The notes under the pieces: model-generated
The model's database searches: none
What the model saw: only the letters and a program-made list of their open reading frames with translations
What the model was told of the DNA's origin: nothing
Made by a program: the position numbers and the translations under genes
Shown here: positions 53,065-61,567 of the stretch, piece by piece
How the letters are laid out: every line of letters starts with the position of its first letter
Position numbering within the stretch: position 1 is the first letter of the stretch
Source of the DNA: G963678255 sp963678255
GTDB lineage: Bacteria; Cloacimonadota; Cloacimonadia; Cloacimonadales; WRIO01
Direction of reading: 5' to 3'
Length of the DNA stretch: 64,000 nt
Assembly (NCBI GenBank): GCA_963678255.2
Contig: CAXXTW010000002.1
Span: 868,001-932,000 of the forward strand

Positions 53065-53655
53065 TTAACTGATTTTTTTAAGTAATTTCCAAGCAGAAGG
53101 TAAAACAGCAGATATAATCATTATCTTTAAAATATCTCCAATAATAAAAGGTAAAACTCCAGCTGAAAAAGCTTTATTGATTCCAATAAAAGCTGAAAGC
53201 CAGACAGTTCCGAAAGAATAGATGATTACATTACCTAAGAACATAGCAACACCAGTCTTCAAAATACTTTTTGACCACCCTTTGTCAGCTAAAGAACCGA
53301 CAAGATAGGCTGAGACAAGAAATCCCATTAAGTATCCACCTGTTGGTCCCAATAAATGAACTAAGCCAAAACCAGCTTTAGAGAAAACAGGTAAGCCACT
53401 CAAGCCTTCAATAAGGTATGCTGAGACTGTAATTCCGGCTCTTGTTCCACCATACAATATAGCTAATAGTAAGACAGCAAAGGTTTGTCCAGTAATAGGG
53501 ACGGGTGTAAAAGGCAAGATAAAGGATAATTGTGACATGATAGCAATGAAAAGTGATCCAGTGATCACTAAAGTGCTTTCCATCAATAAACGGTTTGTTT
53601 TTGACATTTCTTTTTCAGTGGTTAATACATTAACCAGATTGTTGTTTCCACACAT
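53065..53655 (-). CDS. bioY: Biotin transporter BioY (S component)
   Basis: 196 residues from the ATG at 53655 (GGGAG upstream). Six membrane segments with the BioY blocks SFILPFTPVPITGQTFAVLLLAILYGG and LVHLLGPTGGYLMGF. It takes up biotin, alone or with a shared ECF energising module; no EcfA/EcfT genes are adjacent. It is the last gene of the run that starts with the M16 peptidase. No biotin regulator site was seen. Confidence 0.93.
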   Translation of the reverse strand: MCGNNNLVNVLTTEKEMSKTNRLLMESTLVITGSLFIAIMSQLSFILPFTPVPITGQTFAVLLLAILYGGTRAGITVSAYLIEGLSGLPVFSKAGFGLVHLLGPTGGYLMGFLVSAYLVGSLADKGWSKSILKTGVAMFLGNVIIYSFGTVWLSAFIGINKAFSAGVLPFIIGDILKIMIISAVLPSAWKLLKKIS

Positions 53656-53683
53656 TTTTTCACTCCCTGTTTTATTTATTAAA

Positions 53684-54538
53684 TCAACCATTTGGATGAT
53701 TCAAGAAATCTCTTAGTGCTTCCTTCCAGTGTCTGATGGAAAGTCTTCTGATTTTTTCATACTTGTAAGTATCAAGGACAGACCATTCTGGTCTGGGGGT
53801 AGAATCTGGGTATTCAGAAGCTTTGATCGGCAAGATATTACAATTTATAGTTTCTTTTTCTTCAAGAATCTTTTTTATTTCCTGAGTGAATTCATATCTG
53901 GAGCTAGCTCCGCCATTAGCAAAGTGCACGATTCCTTCGATTTGATTTTCCATTAGAAAAGCTAAAGCATCAGCTACATCAATGGTATAGGTGGTTTTTC
54001 CAAACTGATCAGCAACAATTTTTAATTCATCTTTTTGTCTCATTAAATTAGATATTATTGAAACAAAATTTCTCCCATTAGGACCATATAACCATGAAAT
54101 TCTAATAATTAAACTTTTTGGCAGAAGATTTATTACTTCCAACTCACCTGCTAATTTGGAAGCACCGTAAGTGTTTACAGGATCAGTGTCATCTTCTTCA
54201 GTTTTGTCAATTTTTTGAATTCCAGGAAATACAAAATCTGTGCTGAAATGCACGAGTTTAAATTTAAATTCTTTAGCTAAAACACAAAGATTTTTTACAC
54301 CTTCAGCATTGATTTTGAAGGCTAAATTTTTTTCAGTTTCAGCTTTGGTAACATCGGTATAAGCAGCGCAATTGATCACATATTCTGGTAGTAATTCGGA
54401 AAGGACAACTCTCATTTGATCAGGATTTGTTAAATCAAATTTATCCACATCATATGCTATATGATCCTTAAAAAAGCTATTGTTTTTAATAGCAAATGCA
54501 AGCATTCCATTTCCACCGGTAATTAAATATTTGGACAT
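53684..54538 (-). CDS. rfbD: dTDP-4-dehydrorhamnose reductase
   Basis: 284 residues from the ATG at 54538, which follows AGGAGG at 4 bases; a second ATG at 54541 forms an ATGA overlap with the sir2 stop but is too close to that site. The Rossmann motif is YLITGGNGMLA (usually TGAxGQLG), then INCAAYTDVTKAE, HFSTDFVFPG with YGASKLAGE, the catalytic Tyr-x-x-x-Lys, and RISWLYGPNGRNFV. It makes dTDP-L-rhamnose for surface polysaccharides. rfbA, rfbB and rfbC are not adjacent, so a different sugar reductase of the family is possible. Confidence 0.85.
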   Translation of the reverse strand: MSKYLITGGNGMLAFAIKNNSFFKDHIAYDVDKFDLTNPDQMRVVLSELLPEYVINCAAYTDVTKAETEKNLAFKINAEGVKNLCVLAKEFKFKLVHFSTDFVFPGIQKIDKTEEDDTDPVNTYGASKLAGELEVINLLPKSLIIRISWLYGPNGRNFVSIISNLMRQKDELKIVADQFGKTTYTIDVADALAFLMENQIEGIVHFANGGASSRYEFTQEIKKILEEKETINCNILPIKASEYPDSTPRPEWSVLDTYKYEKIRRLSIRHWKEALRDFLNHPNG

Positions 54539-55266
54539 CATACCTCCTGAGAAATCCATTGTTCAACAAGTTTTGGTAATAATTCACCAGATTTACCCTG
54601 ATGAAACTCCTCAATAAAATTTCTATTATCAGGTGAGTTAAAATTCACTCCGATAGTTTTTGCACCATTCATTTTGGCAAGCATGAGAAATTGAGCGGCG
54701 GGATAGACAACCCCGCTGGTTCCTATCGTAATAAAATGAGTTGCTTTCCTGAGAGCCAGATCAATTTCAGGAAGAAAATAAGGCATTTCACCAAACCAGA
54801 CAATATCAGGTCTGAGAGAAGCATTACATTTTTTACATTTTGGTATATCCTGAGCCAGATTTATAGTATTTGTAGGGTAATGAGTTTTACATTTCAAACA
54901 ATACGTTTCTTCGAGACTTCCATGCATTTCATAAATCCTTTTATTACCAGCTTGACGATGTAAACCATCCACATTTTGAGTAATCAGGAGGAAATTATCT
55001 GCCAAATATTCTTCTAATTTTACTAAAGCAAAATGCCCTGAATTAGGTATTACATCAGCAAGTTGATAATATCTTTGTTTATAAAACCGCCAAACCAGAG
55101 CAGGGTTTTTAAAAAACCCTTCAGGTGTAGCCACCTCTTCAACCGAATGATCTTCCCAAAGCCCATTATTATCCCGAAAAGTCTTTATACCAGATTCAGC
55201 ACTAATCCCAGCACCAGTTAAGACAACCACAAAATCATTTTTACAAATTTTAATTTTAGTATTCAA
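54538..55266 (-). CDS. Sirtuin NAD-dependent protein deacylase
   Basis: 242 residues from a TTG at 55266, since no ATG precedes the conserved start. NAD-binding VVLTGAGISAESGIKTFRDNNGLW, TQNVDGLH, catalytic His in EMHGS, zinc Cys pairs CLKC and CKKC, and GTSGVVYPAA are all present. It removes acyl groups from protein lysines and yields O-acyl-ADP-ribose. The overall pattern is CobB-like. It lies 10 bases after the MlaF-like gene and overlaps rfbD. Confidence 0.93.
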   Translation of the reverse strand: MNTKIKICKNDFVVVLTGAGISAESGIKTFRDNNGLWEDHSVEEVATPEGFFKNPALVWRFYKQRYYQLADVIPNSGHFALVKLEEYLADNFLLITQNVDGLHRQAGNKRIYEMHGSLEETYCLKCKTHYPTNTINLAQDIPKCKKCNASLRPDIVWFGEMPYFLPEIDLALRKATHFITIGTSGVVYPAAQFLMLAKMNGAKTIGVNFNSPDNRNFIEEFHQGKSGELLPKLVEQWISQEV

Positions 55267-55276
55267 TTAAAACTCT

Positions 55277-56002
55277 TTAAAAAAAGGATAAAAATTGTTG
55301 AACTTTAGGATGAACTGAGTTCATAAAGTCTTTATAAGATCCATCAAAAACGAGATTCTGATGATCAAGCATGATCACATGCTGAGCAAGCCTTTCAATA
55401 CATTCAATATCATGGGTAATGACTATAGAAGTCATTTTTAGTTGATTATGAAGTTTTTTAATTAAATCAATAATTTCAGAACCGGTAACAGGGTCAAGAC
55501 CAGTAGTCGGTTCATCATAGATAATATACTGAGGATCCATAATAATGGAACGCGCTAAGCCAACTCTTTTACGCATTCCACCGCTTAATTCAGAAGGAGT
55601 TTTATCAAAAATGTCATCTAATTGCACTGCTTGAAGGGTTTTATTAACCTTATCAATAATTTCAGATTCAGGCATAGATTTGCGATGTTCAATTAAGGGA
55701 AAGGCAACGTTTTGATAAACATTCATGGAATCAAAAAGAGCGGCATTTTGAAAAAGATAACCGATATTTTGTCTTAGCTCCAAACGTTCATGGCGAGTTA
55801 GTTTGGCAATTTTTTTATAGTCAAAGCTAATTTCACCATTTGAGGGTTCAAACAAGCCTATTGCAGTTTTCATGAGAACGCTTTTCCCAGAACCACTCTT
55901 TCCGAGAATAACAGTGATGGTATTATTGGGAATTTTTACATTGATATCCTTTAGGATAATTTTGTCTTGAAGTGTAATCGTGACATTATCAAATTCAATC
56001 AT
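55277..56002 (-). CDS. MlaF-like ABC ATPase (phospholipid/toluene-type)
   Basis: 241 residues from the ATG at 56002, where the family N-terminus (IEFDNVTITLQDKIILKDIN) begins; the open frame runs back to 56059 inside mtaB. Walker A GKSGSGKS, FQNAALFDSMNVYQNVAFPL, signature ELSGGMRKRVGLARS and Walker B YIIYDEPTTGLDP match MlaF/Ttg2A, the ATPase of outer-membrane lipid-asymmetry transport. The MlaE permease and MlaD are not beside it. It overlaps mtaB by eight bases. Confidence 0.88.
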   Translation of the reverse strand: MIEFDNVTITLQDKIILKDINVKIPNNTITVILGKSGSGKSVLMKTAIGLFEPSNGEISFDYKKIAKLTRHERLELRQNIGYLFQNAALFDSMNVYQNVAFPLIEHRKSMPESEIIDKVNKTLQAVQLDDIFDKTPSELSGGMRKRVGLARSIIMDPQYIIYDEPTTGLDPVTGSEIIDLIKKLHNQLKMTSIVITHDIECIERLAQHVIMLDHQNLVFDGSYKDFMNSVHPKVQQFLSFF

Positions 56003-57311
56003 AAACAGCCAATATCCCTTCCTGAAGCAATGATACCGGTTTAACAATAACAAGGTCACCTTTGTTTAGATTAGTGGCTTTAGCCCATATTTTTACAAAG
56101 TGATCACTTGTACCATAGGCTAAATCTGAATCGAAACCTTCAATGATTAGTCCTACTTTCACTTTTTCATTTATCAATTTGATTCGGTATTCCAAAAGCT
56201 TTTGTTTAGAGAGTTCTAACAATCTAGCACTTCTCTCTTTTGCCACCTGTCCATGAATCTGATCAGGCATTTTTGCTGCTTTTGTACCATCTCTTTTAGA
56301 ATAGATAAAAACATGAAGATAAGTCAAGGGTATTTTTTTTAAAAGATTGAATGTTTCAGCAAACATTTGATCTGTTTCACCTGGTAATCCGACAATCACA
56401 TCAAAACCAAAGGCTGTATCAGGTCTAACTTTCAATATTTTATCTATTAGGATCTCAAACTGAGAAGTGTTATATTTACGACCCATTTTGTTTAATAAAT
56501 AATTACAACCCGATTGCAAAGGAATATGGAAATGACTACAAATTTTTTCATTTTGAGAATAAATTCTAATCAATTCATCTGATAATAATTGTGGTTCTAT
56601 AGAGCTTATCCTGATTTTTTGAACATTTTCAATTTTGCAGATATCTTCCAGTAAATTACTAAGTAGATATGAGTCAAACTCAATGCCATAAAGACCGAGA
56701 TTAATTCCAGCTAGTACAAATTCACGATAACCGAGTTCAGTCATTTTTTTTATTTGCTCGAGAATGCTCTTTTGATCTCTACTTCTAGGTTTTCCTCGAG
56801 CAAAGGGAACAGCACAATAGGCACAAAAGAAATCACAACCGTCCTGAATTTTAATAAAAGCACGGCTTCTTTCTCCCATAGTGACAGAAGGAATTTCGGT
56901 AAATTTAGAAAACTGTTCTATTGGGTTAAACCATTTCAGGTTTTGATCATTGCTTTTACATTCAATCAATTCCTGAATGGCTAAACCAATAATATTTTTT
57001 TGATTATTATCAATGATTAAATCAATATTTCCCAAAGAGATGGCTTCATCTTTTTCTCTTTGAATGTAACAGCCAGTCACCACAACAATTTTTAGAGGAT
57101 TGTTCTCTTTAAATTTCAAAGCTTTCCTGATTAAATTTCTACTTTTAAAGTCAGTACGATTTGTAACGGTGCATGTATTGATAATAAAGATATCAGCATT
57201 ATGAAAGGAACTAACCAGTTCAAAACCCTCAGAAATCAAAGAATCCGAAATAGCAGAAGATTCATATTGATTAACTTTACAACCGAGAGTTTCGATGAAA
57301 AACTTTTTCAT
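55995..57311 (-). CDS. mtaB: tRNA t6A37 methylthiotransferase MtaB
   Basis: 438 residues. The opening ETLGCKVNQYES is the MtaB hallmark, and the three N-terminal cluster cysteines are in GCKVNQ, NTCTVTN and GCYIQRE. The radical-SAM motif CDFFCAYCAVPFARG follows, and a TRAM-like end. It adds a methylthio group to t6A37, forming ms2t6A, the modification whose precursor needs TsaE (19.4 kb). Its start adjoins the M16 stop with no gap. Confidence 0.93.
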   Translation of the reverse strand: MKKFFIETLGCKVNQYESSAISDSLISEGFELVSSFHNADIFIINTCTVTNRTDFKSRNLIRKALKFKENNPLKIVVVTGCYIQREKDEAISLGNIDLIIDNNQKNIIGLAIQELIECKSNDQNLKWFNPIEQFSKFTEIPSVTMGERSRAFIKIQDGCDFFCAYCAVPFARGKPRSRDQKSILEQIKKMTELGYREFVLAGINLGLYGIEFDSYLLSNLLEDICKIENVQKIRISSIEPQLLSDELIRIYSQNEKICSHFHIPLQSGCNYLLNKMGRKYNTSQFEILIDKILKVRPDTAFGFDVIVGLPGETDQMFAETFNLLKKIPLTYLHVFIYSKRDGTKAAKMPDQIHGQVAKERSARLLELSKQKLLEYRIKLINEKVKVGLIIEGFDSDLAYGTSDHFVKIWAKATNLNKGDLVIVKPVSLLQEGILAVYD

Positions 57312-59915
57312 TTATTCTTTAACATCCAACATTCTTTTTAAATCATCTGAGGGTACTGAAATGATCACATCTCTGTCTTTGAAATATTTTTGAGCAACTC
57401 TTTGAACATCATCAGGAGTAACAGCTCGAAATTGTTCAATGCCAGAGCTCATATAATCAAAGCCTAATCCAAGACTTTCGTAATAAACAGCATAAGAGCC
57501 GATATATTCGTCTGTCATATAAAGATTTAATTGTTTATTGTTTTCTTCAACAGCGCTGCTAATTTCTTCAGGGCTTACTTTTTCATACATCATTTTGTCG
57601 AGTTCAGCAAGAAGAACAGTTTTTAATTCTTCTGCCTTTTCTTTAGAGGTTTGGCTAGTCACCCGATAGATTCCGTAACGTTTTCCGCTCATTTCACCAG
57701 CATAAGCAAAATATGAAAGGTCATTTCTGCCTCTAGTAGCTTTATGAATTCTGCCATTTGAACCATTTAAAATAGAAGAAATGACTTTAATTACGACATA
57801 GTCAGGGTCTGTGACAGTTGGAGCTTTCATATTAATATCCAGATTGACTTGTTCAAACATATAATGATTGATATAGTTTTGATTTTTTACAGTAAATTGG
57901 AGAGAATTAATTTCATCATCAATGCTTTGATGATTGAAAGCATTAAAAACAGTTTGTGAGAAAATCTTTGCTTCAGACAGAGTTTGATCTCCAACAATAG
58001 AGAAAATAGCTTTATCAGCTCTGAAGTATTTATTGTAGGTTTCAATTAATTCCTGACGAGTAATCTTTTGAATTACTTCATTTTTTTCGACAGAATCCAT
58101 TGCTTCTCTTTTTGACTGATAAATCATCTTACTTCTATAATCAGAATGAACTGTTTCAGGATCACTTAAAGATCTTTGTAAATCAGCATTTAATTCTTCT
58201 TTGTACATCATGATTTCATGTTCATCAAAAACAGGATTTTTAATGGCATCAATTAAGATATTTTGCATTTCTTTTAAATCAGAAGTAAGACAACTAAAAG
58301 AGATTTCCAACCCTTCTCTGTTTGAACTGACTCTGACAGTGGCAGCTTTATTTTCAGTCCAATCAATTATTTTTTCCATAGAGTATTTCTTAGATCCTCT
58401 GAAAAGCATATTTGCCATAAAAGAAATGTAGTTTACATTTTTCTCAGTTTCATAATCAGAAGAAACAGGGATGTTAATACTTCCTCTAACAATAGGTAAG
58501 TTTGAGTTTTGTTTATGAATGAGAGTAATTCCTTTCATTTGTTCATCTTTAATCAAATCAGAGACAATAGATTCTTTTGTACTACTCAATTTTAATTGTT
58601 CAGATTGACCAAGAGGAATAGCATAGAAGCTTAATTTTCCAGAAGGATTGAAGTATTTTTGAATCATAAGATTCAAGTCTTGAGGGTGGACATTCCGCAT
58701 ATTTTGCATAAAGAACAGATGATTATCGGGGACACCATATTGTCTCATATCATCACCGATTTCATTACATTCATCTTCAACGGTTCTAGGTTTTAAGAGA
58801 TGTTCAGCTTCATATCTATGGAATAGAGTATTTAGTTGTTCTTGAGTAAAATAACCTTTTTTATATTTTGCTAATTCCTGAAAGAGAATATTAATAATTT
58901 CTTGCATTTTATCAGTTTCTTTAGCTTCAAACATAATTGTTAACTTACCACTATTAGTATTTCTATCAATATCGGTATAAGCTGTTATATAATTTACTAA
59001 CTGAAGATCTTCATAAAGTTTCTTTTGGAGAGGAGAGGAGTATTTTGAAAAGAGAATATCAATAGTAGCTTGTAAAGCATAGTAATCTTTAAAGTCATTA
59101 ACAGGGATGATTTGGTTTATAATTACATACGGCAAGTTGATATCAAATTCTTCTTTATGTTCCAAAGTACCAATAATGACAGGTTGAACAGGCAGATAGA
59201 CAGGTTCAATAGCTCTTCTTGGATAAGAAGAAAAGACATTTTCAATTTCCAGCATTGTTTTTTCGACATCGATATTACCAGAGACGACAAAGGTCATATT
59301 ATTTGGGACAAATCTTTTATTATAATATTCAATTAAATCAGTTCGTTTTAATTTTAAAAACTGATCAACATACCCAATAACAGGATATCTATCATTTGCT
59401 TTAGATTGAGCAATTTCATTGTATCGTTGAAACATTCTTGAATAAGGAGGCGTAGCGCGCATCACAATTTCTTTGGCGATTACTTTTTGTTCTCTAGCCA
59501 CTTCAAGAGAATCAAAAGAGCAGAGTTGAACATGTTCAGCCAGCATTTGCAAAGCAGGAGTAAATTTTTCATTATTAACAGTCATATGAAAAGCAGTGAC
59601 ATCAGAGGTTGTATAGGCATTAGAAACAGCACCAATTTCTTTTTCAGTAGTGCTGTAATATTCTTCAGAATGCAAAGAAGTACTTCCCCCAGAAACAACA
59701 TGTTCTAAATAATGAGAGATGCCAGAGCCGAGAAATCTACCTTCATATATTGATCCGGTATGAACAAAGCAAAAAATACCAACAGATTGATTCGAAGTAT
59801 TTTTTTTAACCACCACGTTCATACCATTAGGGAGTGTTTTAGTCATAATATCTAATGACATTAAGGAAATGAAGCTCATAAGAAGAGCTATAACCATCCA
59901 ATAATTCTTTTTCAT
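57312..59915 (-). CDS. Secreted M16-family (insulinase-like) peptidase
   Basis: 867 residues with a signal peptide. Two M16 halves: the first has the inverted zinc motif HYLEH (residues 68-72), with the downstream Glu in the KVIAKEIVM segment near 147; the second is the usual inactive partner domain with NLPIVRGSINIPV and the later SYFAYAGEM...GIYRVTSQTSKEKA. Such proteases degrade short peptides, some in the periplasm. It heads the minus-strand run M16, mtaB, mlaF-like, sir2, rfbD, bioY. A repeat-rich region of 1.65 kb lies upstream. Confidence 0.92.
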   Translation of the reverse strand: MKKNYWMVIALLMSFISLMSLDIMTKTLPNGMNVVVKKNTSNQSVGIFCFVHTGSIYEGRFLGSGISHYLEHVVSGGSTSLHSEEYYSTTEKEIGAVSNAYTTSDVTAFHMTVNNEKFTPALQMLAEHVQLCSFDSLEVAREQKVIAKEIVMRATPPYSRMFQRYNEIAQSKANDRYPVIGYVDQFLKLKRTDLIEYYNKRFVPNNMTFVVSGNIDVEKTMLEIENVFSSYPRRAIEPVYLPVQPVIIGTLEHKEEFDINLPYVIINQIIPVNDFKDYYALQATIDILFSKYSSPLQKKLYEDLQLVNYITAYTDIDRNTNSGKLTIMFEAKETDKMQEIINILFQELAKYKKGYFTQEQLNTLFHRYEAEHLLKPRTVEDECNEIGDDMRQYGVPDNHLFFMQNMRNVHPQDLNLMIQKYFNPSGKLSFYAIPLGQSEQLKLSSTKESIVSDLIKDEQMKGITLIHKQNSNLPIVRGSINIPVSSDYETEKNVNYISFMANMLFRGSKKYSMEKIIDWTENKAATVRVSSNREGLEISFSCLTSDLKEMQNILIDAIKNPVFDEHEIMMYKEELNADLQRSLSDPETVHSDYRSKMIYQSKREAMDSVEKNEVIQKITRQELIETYNKYFRADKAIFSIVGDQTLSEAKIFSQTVFNAFNHQSIDDEINSLQFTVKNQNYINHYMFEQVNLDINMKAPTVTDPDYVVIKVISSILNGSNGRIHKATRGRNDLSYFAYAGEMSGKRYGIYRVTSQTSKEKAEELKTVLLAELDKMMYEKVSPEEISSAVEENNKQLNLYMTDEYIGSYAVYYESLGLGFDYMSSGIEQFRAVTPDDVQRVAQKYFKDRDVIISVPSDDLKRMLDVKE

Positions 59916-60176
59916 AATTATTCCAATCTATTATAAATTACCAGAAATCCTATCTGGTTACGAGAAGACTTTTTAATAAAGGATCTTTTGTCAATAAAAA
60001 GCTGAGACTGTTCACTTCAAAATTCGATGAATAGAGGATAATCAGGAAAATCAGCAACAAAAAGTGAACATAGTCTTTATAATTAAACCTATTTCTAAAA
60101 TTGACATCTATTGGAGAAGATAATGGTAGTACTGACGCACTACAGATAATAGCAAATCGGAGATTTGCAGATAAAA

Positions 60177-60588
60177 GCTCATATCAGGCTGTCGCCTGTT
60201 TGGTAAAAATGAAACACCTTGTTTTGAGATTGTCCTTTTAAAAAATTGACATCTATTGGAGAAGATATGGATATTTCTTTGAGATAGTATTGTTCATTAC
60301 TTTTGTCTTGATACCTGGATATTTAATATATTTTATGGATTAATTAATTAAAATAGACAAATACACAAGGTGTTTCATAGGAGCTCATATCAGGCTGTTG
60401 CCTGTTTGGTAAAAATGAAACACCTTGTTTTGAGATTGTCCTTTTAAAAAATTGACATCTATTGGAGAAGATATGGATATTTCTTTGAGATAGTATTGTT
60501 CATTACTTTTGTCTTGATACCTGGATATTTAATATATTTTATGGATTAATTAATTAAAATAGACAAATACACAAGGTGTTTCATAGGA
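60177..60588 (+). repeat. 206-bp tandem duplication with MITE-like inner inverted repeats
   Basis: Copies at 60177-60382 and 60383-60588 differ by one base that I can see (a C/T change at 60192/60398, in a CAGGC-TGTC-GCCTG hairpin). Each copy contains ATGAAACACCTTGT and, about 150 bases on, its exact reverse complement ACAAGGTGTTTCAT, bounding a non-coding segment of about 170 bases. This looks like a small non-autonomous element that was duplicated in tandem. Confidence 0.85.
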
Positions 60589-61064
60589 GATAAGAGATAA
60601 GCTTCATGGTTGGTGAATTGTTACATCTTGCCTTTTCATACAAAAACAAAGAGATTTAGCCAGATATGGGCACAGATTTAGTCCTCTCATTTGTTTCTGT
60701 TTCAATCGCGTTAATGCATTAAAGAGATAGCAAGAGGGTAAAAAACAGTAATTATTAATTCACCATTACCAATAATTAAGTTCCTGCAGCGCTAGCAGGT
60801 CAATTCTACCGACTCCCTTTTTTACCCGCTCTGGGAGCGGGGTTGAAGGGTGCTTTTCACGAACCTCTAAAAAAGGAGCAAAATTTACCCCTTTTTTTGA
60901 GTTTTTTCAATAGGTTTGCGCAAAACTGATTTTCACACTATCATGGTACAAAAGTATATGATATTTTATTACCTGTCAAGCAGATTATTTGTTGTTAGGA
61001 TCTTCCGAAAAATTCAAATCGATGGAGGATATCTTTAGGATGGCAAATGTTGAATAAGGTCTTT

Positions 61065-61421
61065 TCATTTCTTCGAAATGATGATGATGATGAGTTATTA
61101 GCTCTGGATTTAATGTGTCGCTCCGATGGAGCTATATGTTGTTGGTTGGATATGTTCCGATGATTAAAATCATCGGCTACCAATATTTCGTTCCTCTGGA
61201 ACGATTGAAAGCATTGAGGTTTTAATATTTCGAGTCCGAGCCGAACTCGCTCCAGAACACACCATTTTTTCATGGGCGATTGTACCATTTATACATTATC
61301 GTCAGGAAGAAAGATAGTTATTAGTCAGAAATAGGAGAATATTTGAGGATATCATATCATTATTAGTAAAGATTTATTACTGGATGTGTCAAGAATACAT
61401 AGATATAGAGCCTATAGGCTC
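61065..61421. repeat. Chain of short palindromes (hairpin repeats)
   Basis: In order: TCATTTC-TTC-GAAATGA (61065-61081), GCTCC-GAT-GGAGC (61120-61132), CCGATGATT-AA-AATCATCGG (61157-61176), TCGTTCC-TCT-GGAACGA (61188-61204), GAGCCTATAGGCTC (61408-61421). Stems of 5-9 bases with tiny loops, close together, are typical of dispersed palindromic repeats in FCB genomes. Confidence 0.75.
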
Positions 61422-61516
61422 ACTTTTCTCGATTATAAGTTCGAGAGTTAGTTAATGGGAGCTTATCTATTTTGGACAGTCTCAAAAGCTTGAGTAGAGA
61501 AAAGAGAATTATTTCT

Positions 61517-61545
61517 TTGACAAGCTAATCAATATCTGCTATATT
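61517..61545 (+). promoter_or_regulatory. Near-consensus promoter of the histidine kinase
   Basis: TTGACA (61517-61522), exactly 17 bases, TATATT (61540-61545), 23 bases before the ATG. The best sigma70-type match I found in the window. Confidence 0.75.
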
Positions 61546-61567
61546 ATCACAGAGGGGTAAAGAATTG

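Larger units (their letters stand above)
59916..61567. other. Repeat-rich intergenic region, no protein gene
   Basis: No gene is supported; a 97-codon frame at 60995-61288 (-) is a by-product of the palindromes listed here. Contents: the motif AATTGACATCTATTGGAGAA three times (about 60099, 60244, 60450), a hairpin GCAAATC-GGA-GATTTGC (60152-60168), a 206-bp tandem duplication, CCCGCTC-TGG-GAGCGGG (60825-60841), a chain of palindromes (61065-61421) and the promoter of the kinase gene. Confidence 0.7.

Noticed and set aside
60995..61288. 97-codon frame on the minus strand
   Set aside because: It is produced by the palindromic repeats; there is no ribosome site, and the Ser run and composition do not look like a protein.
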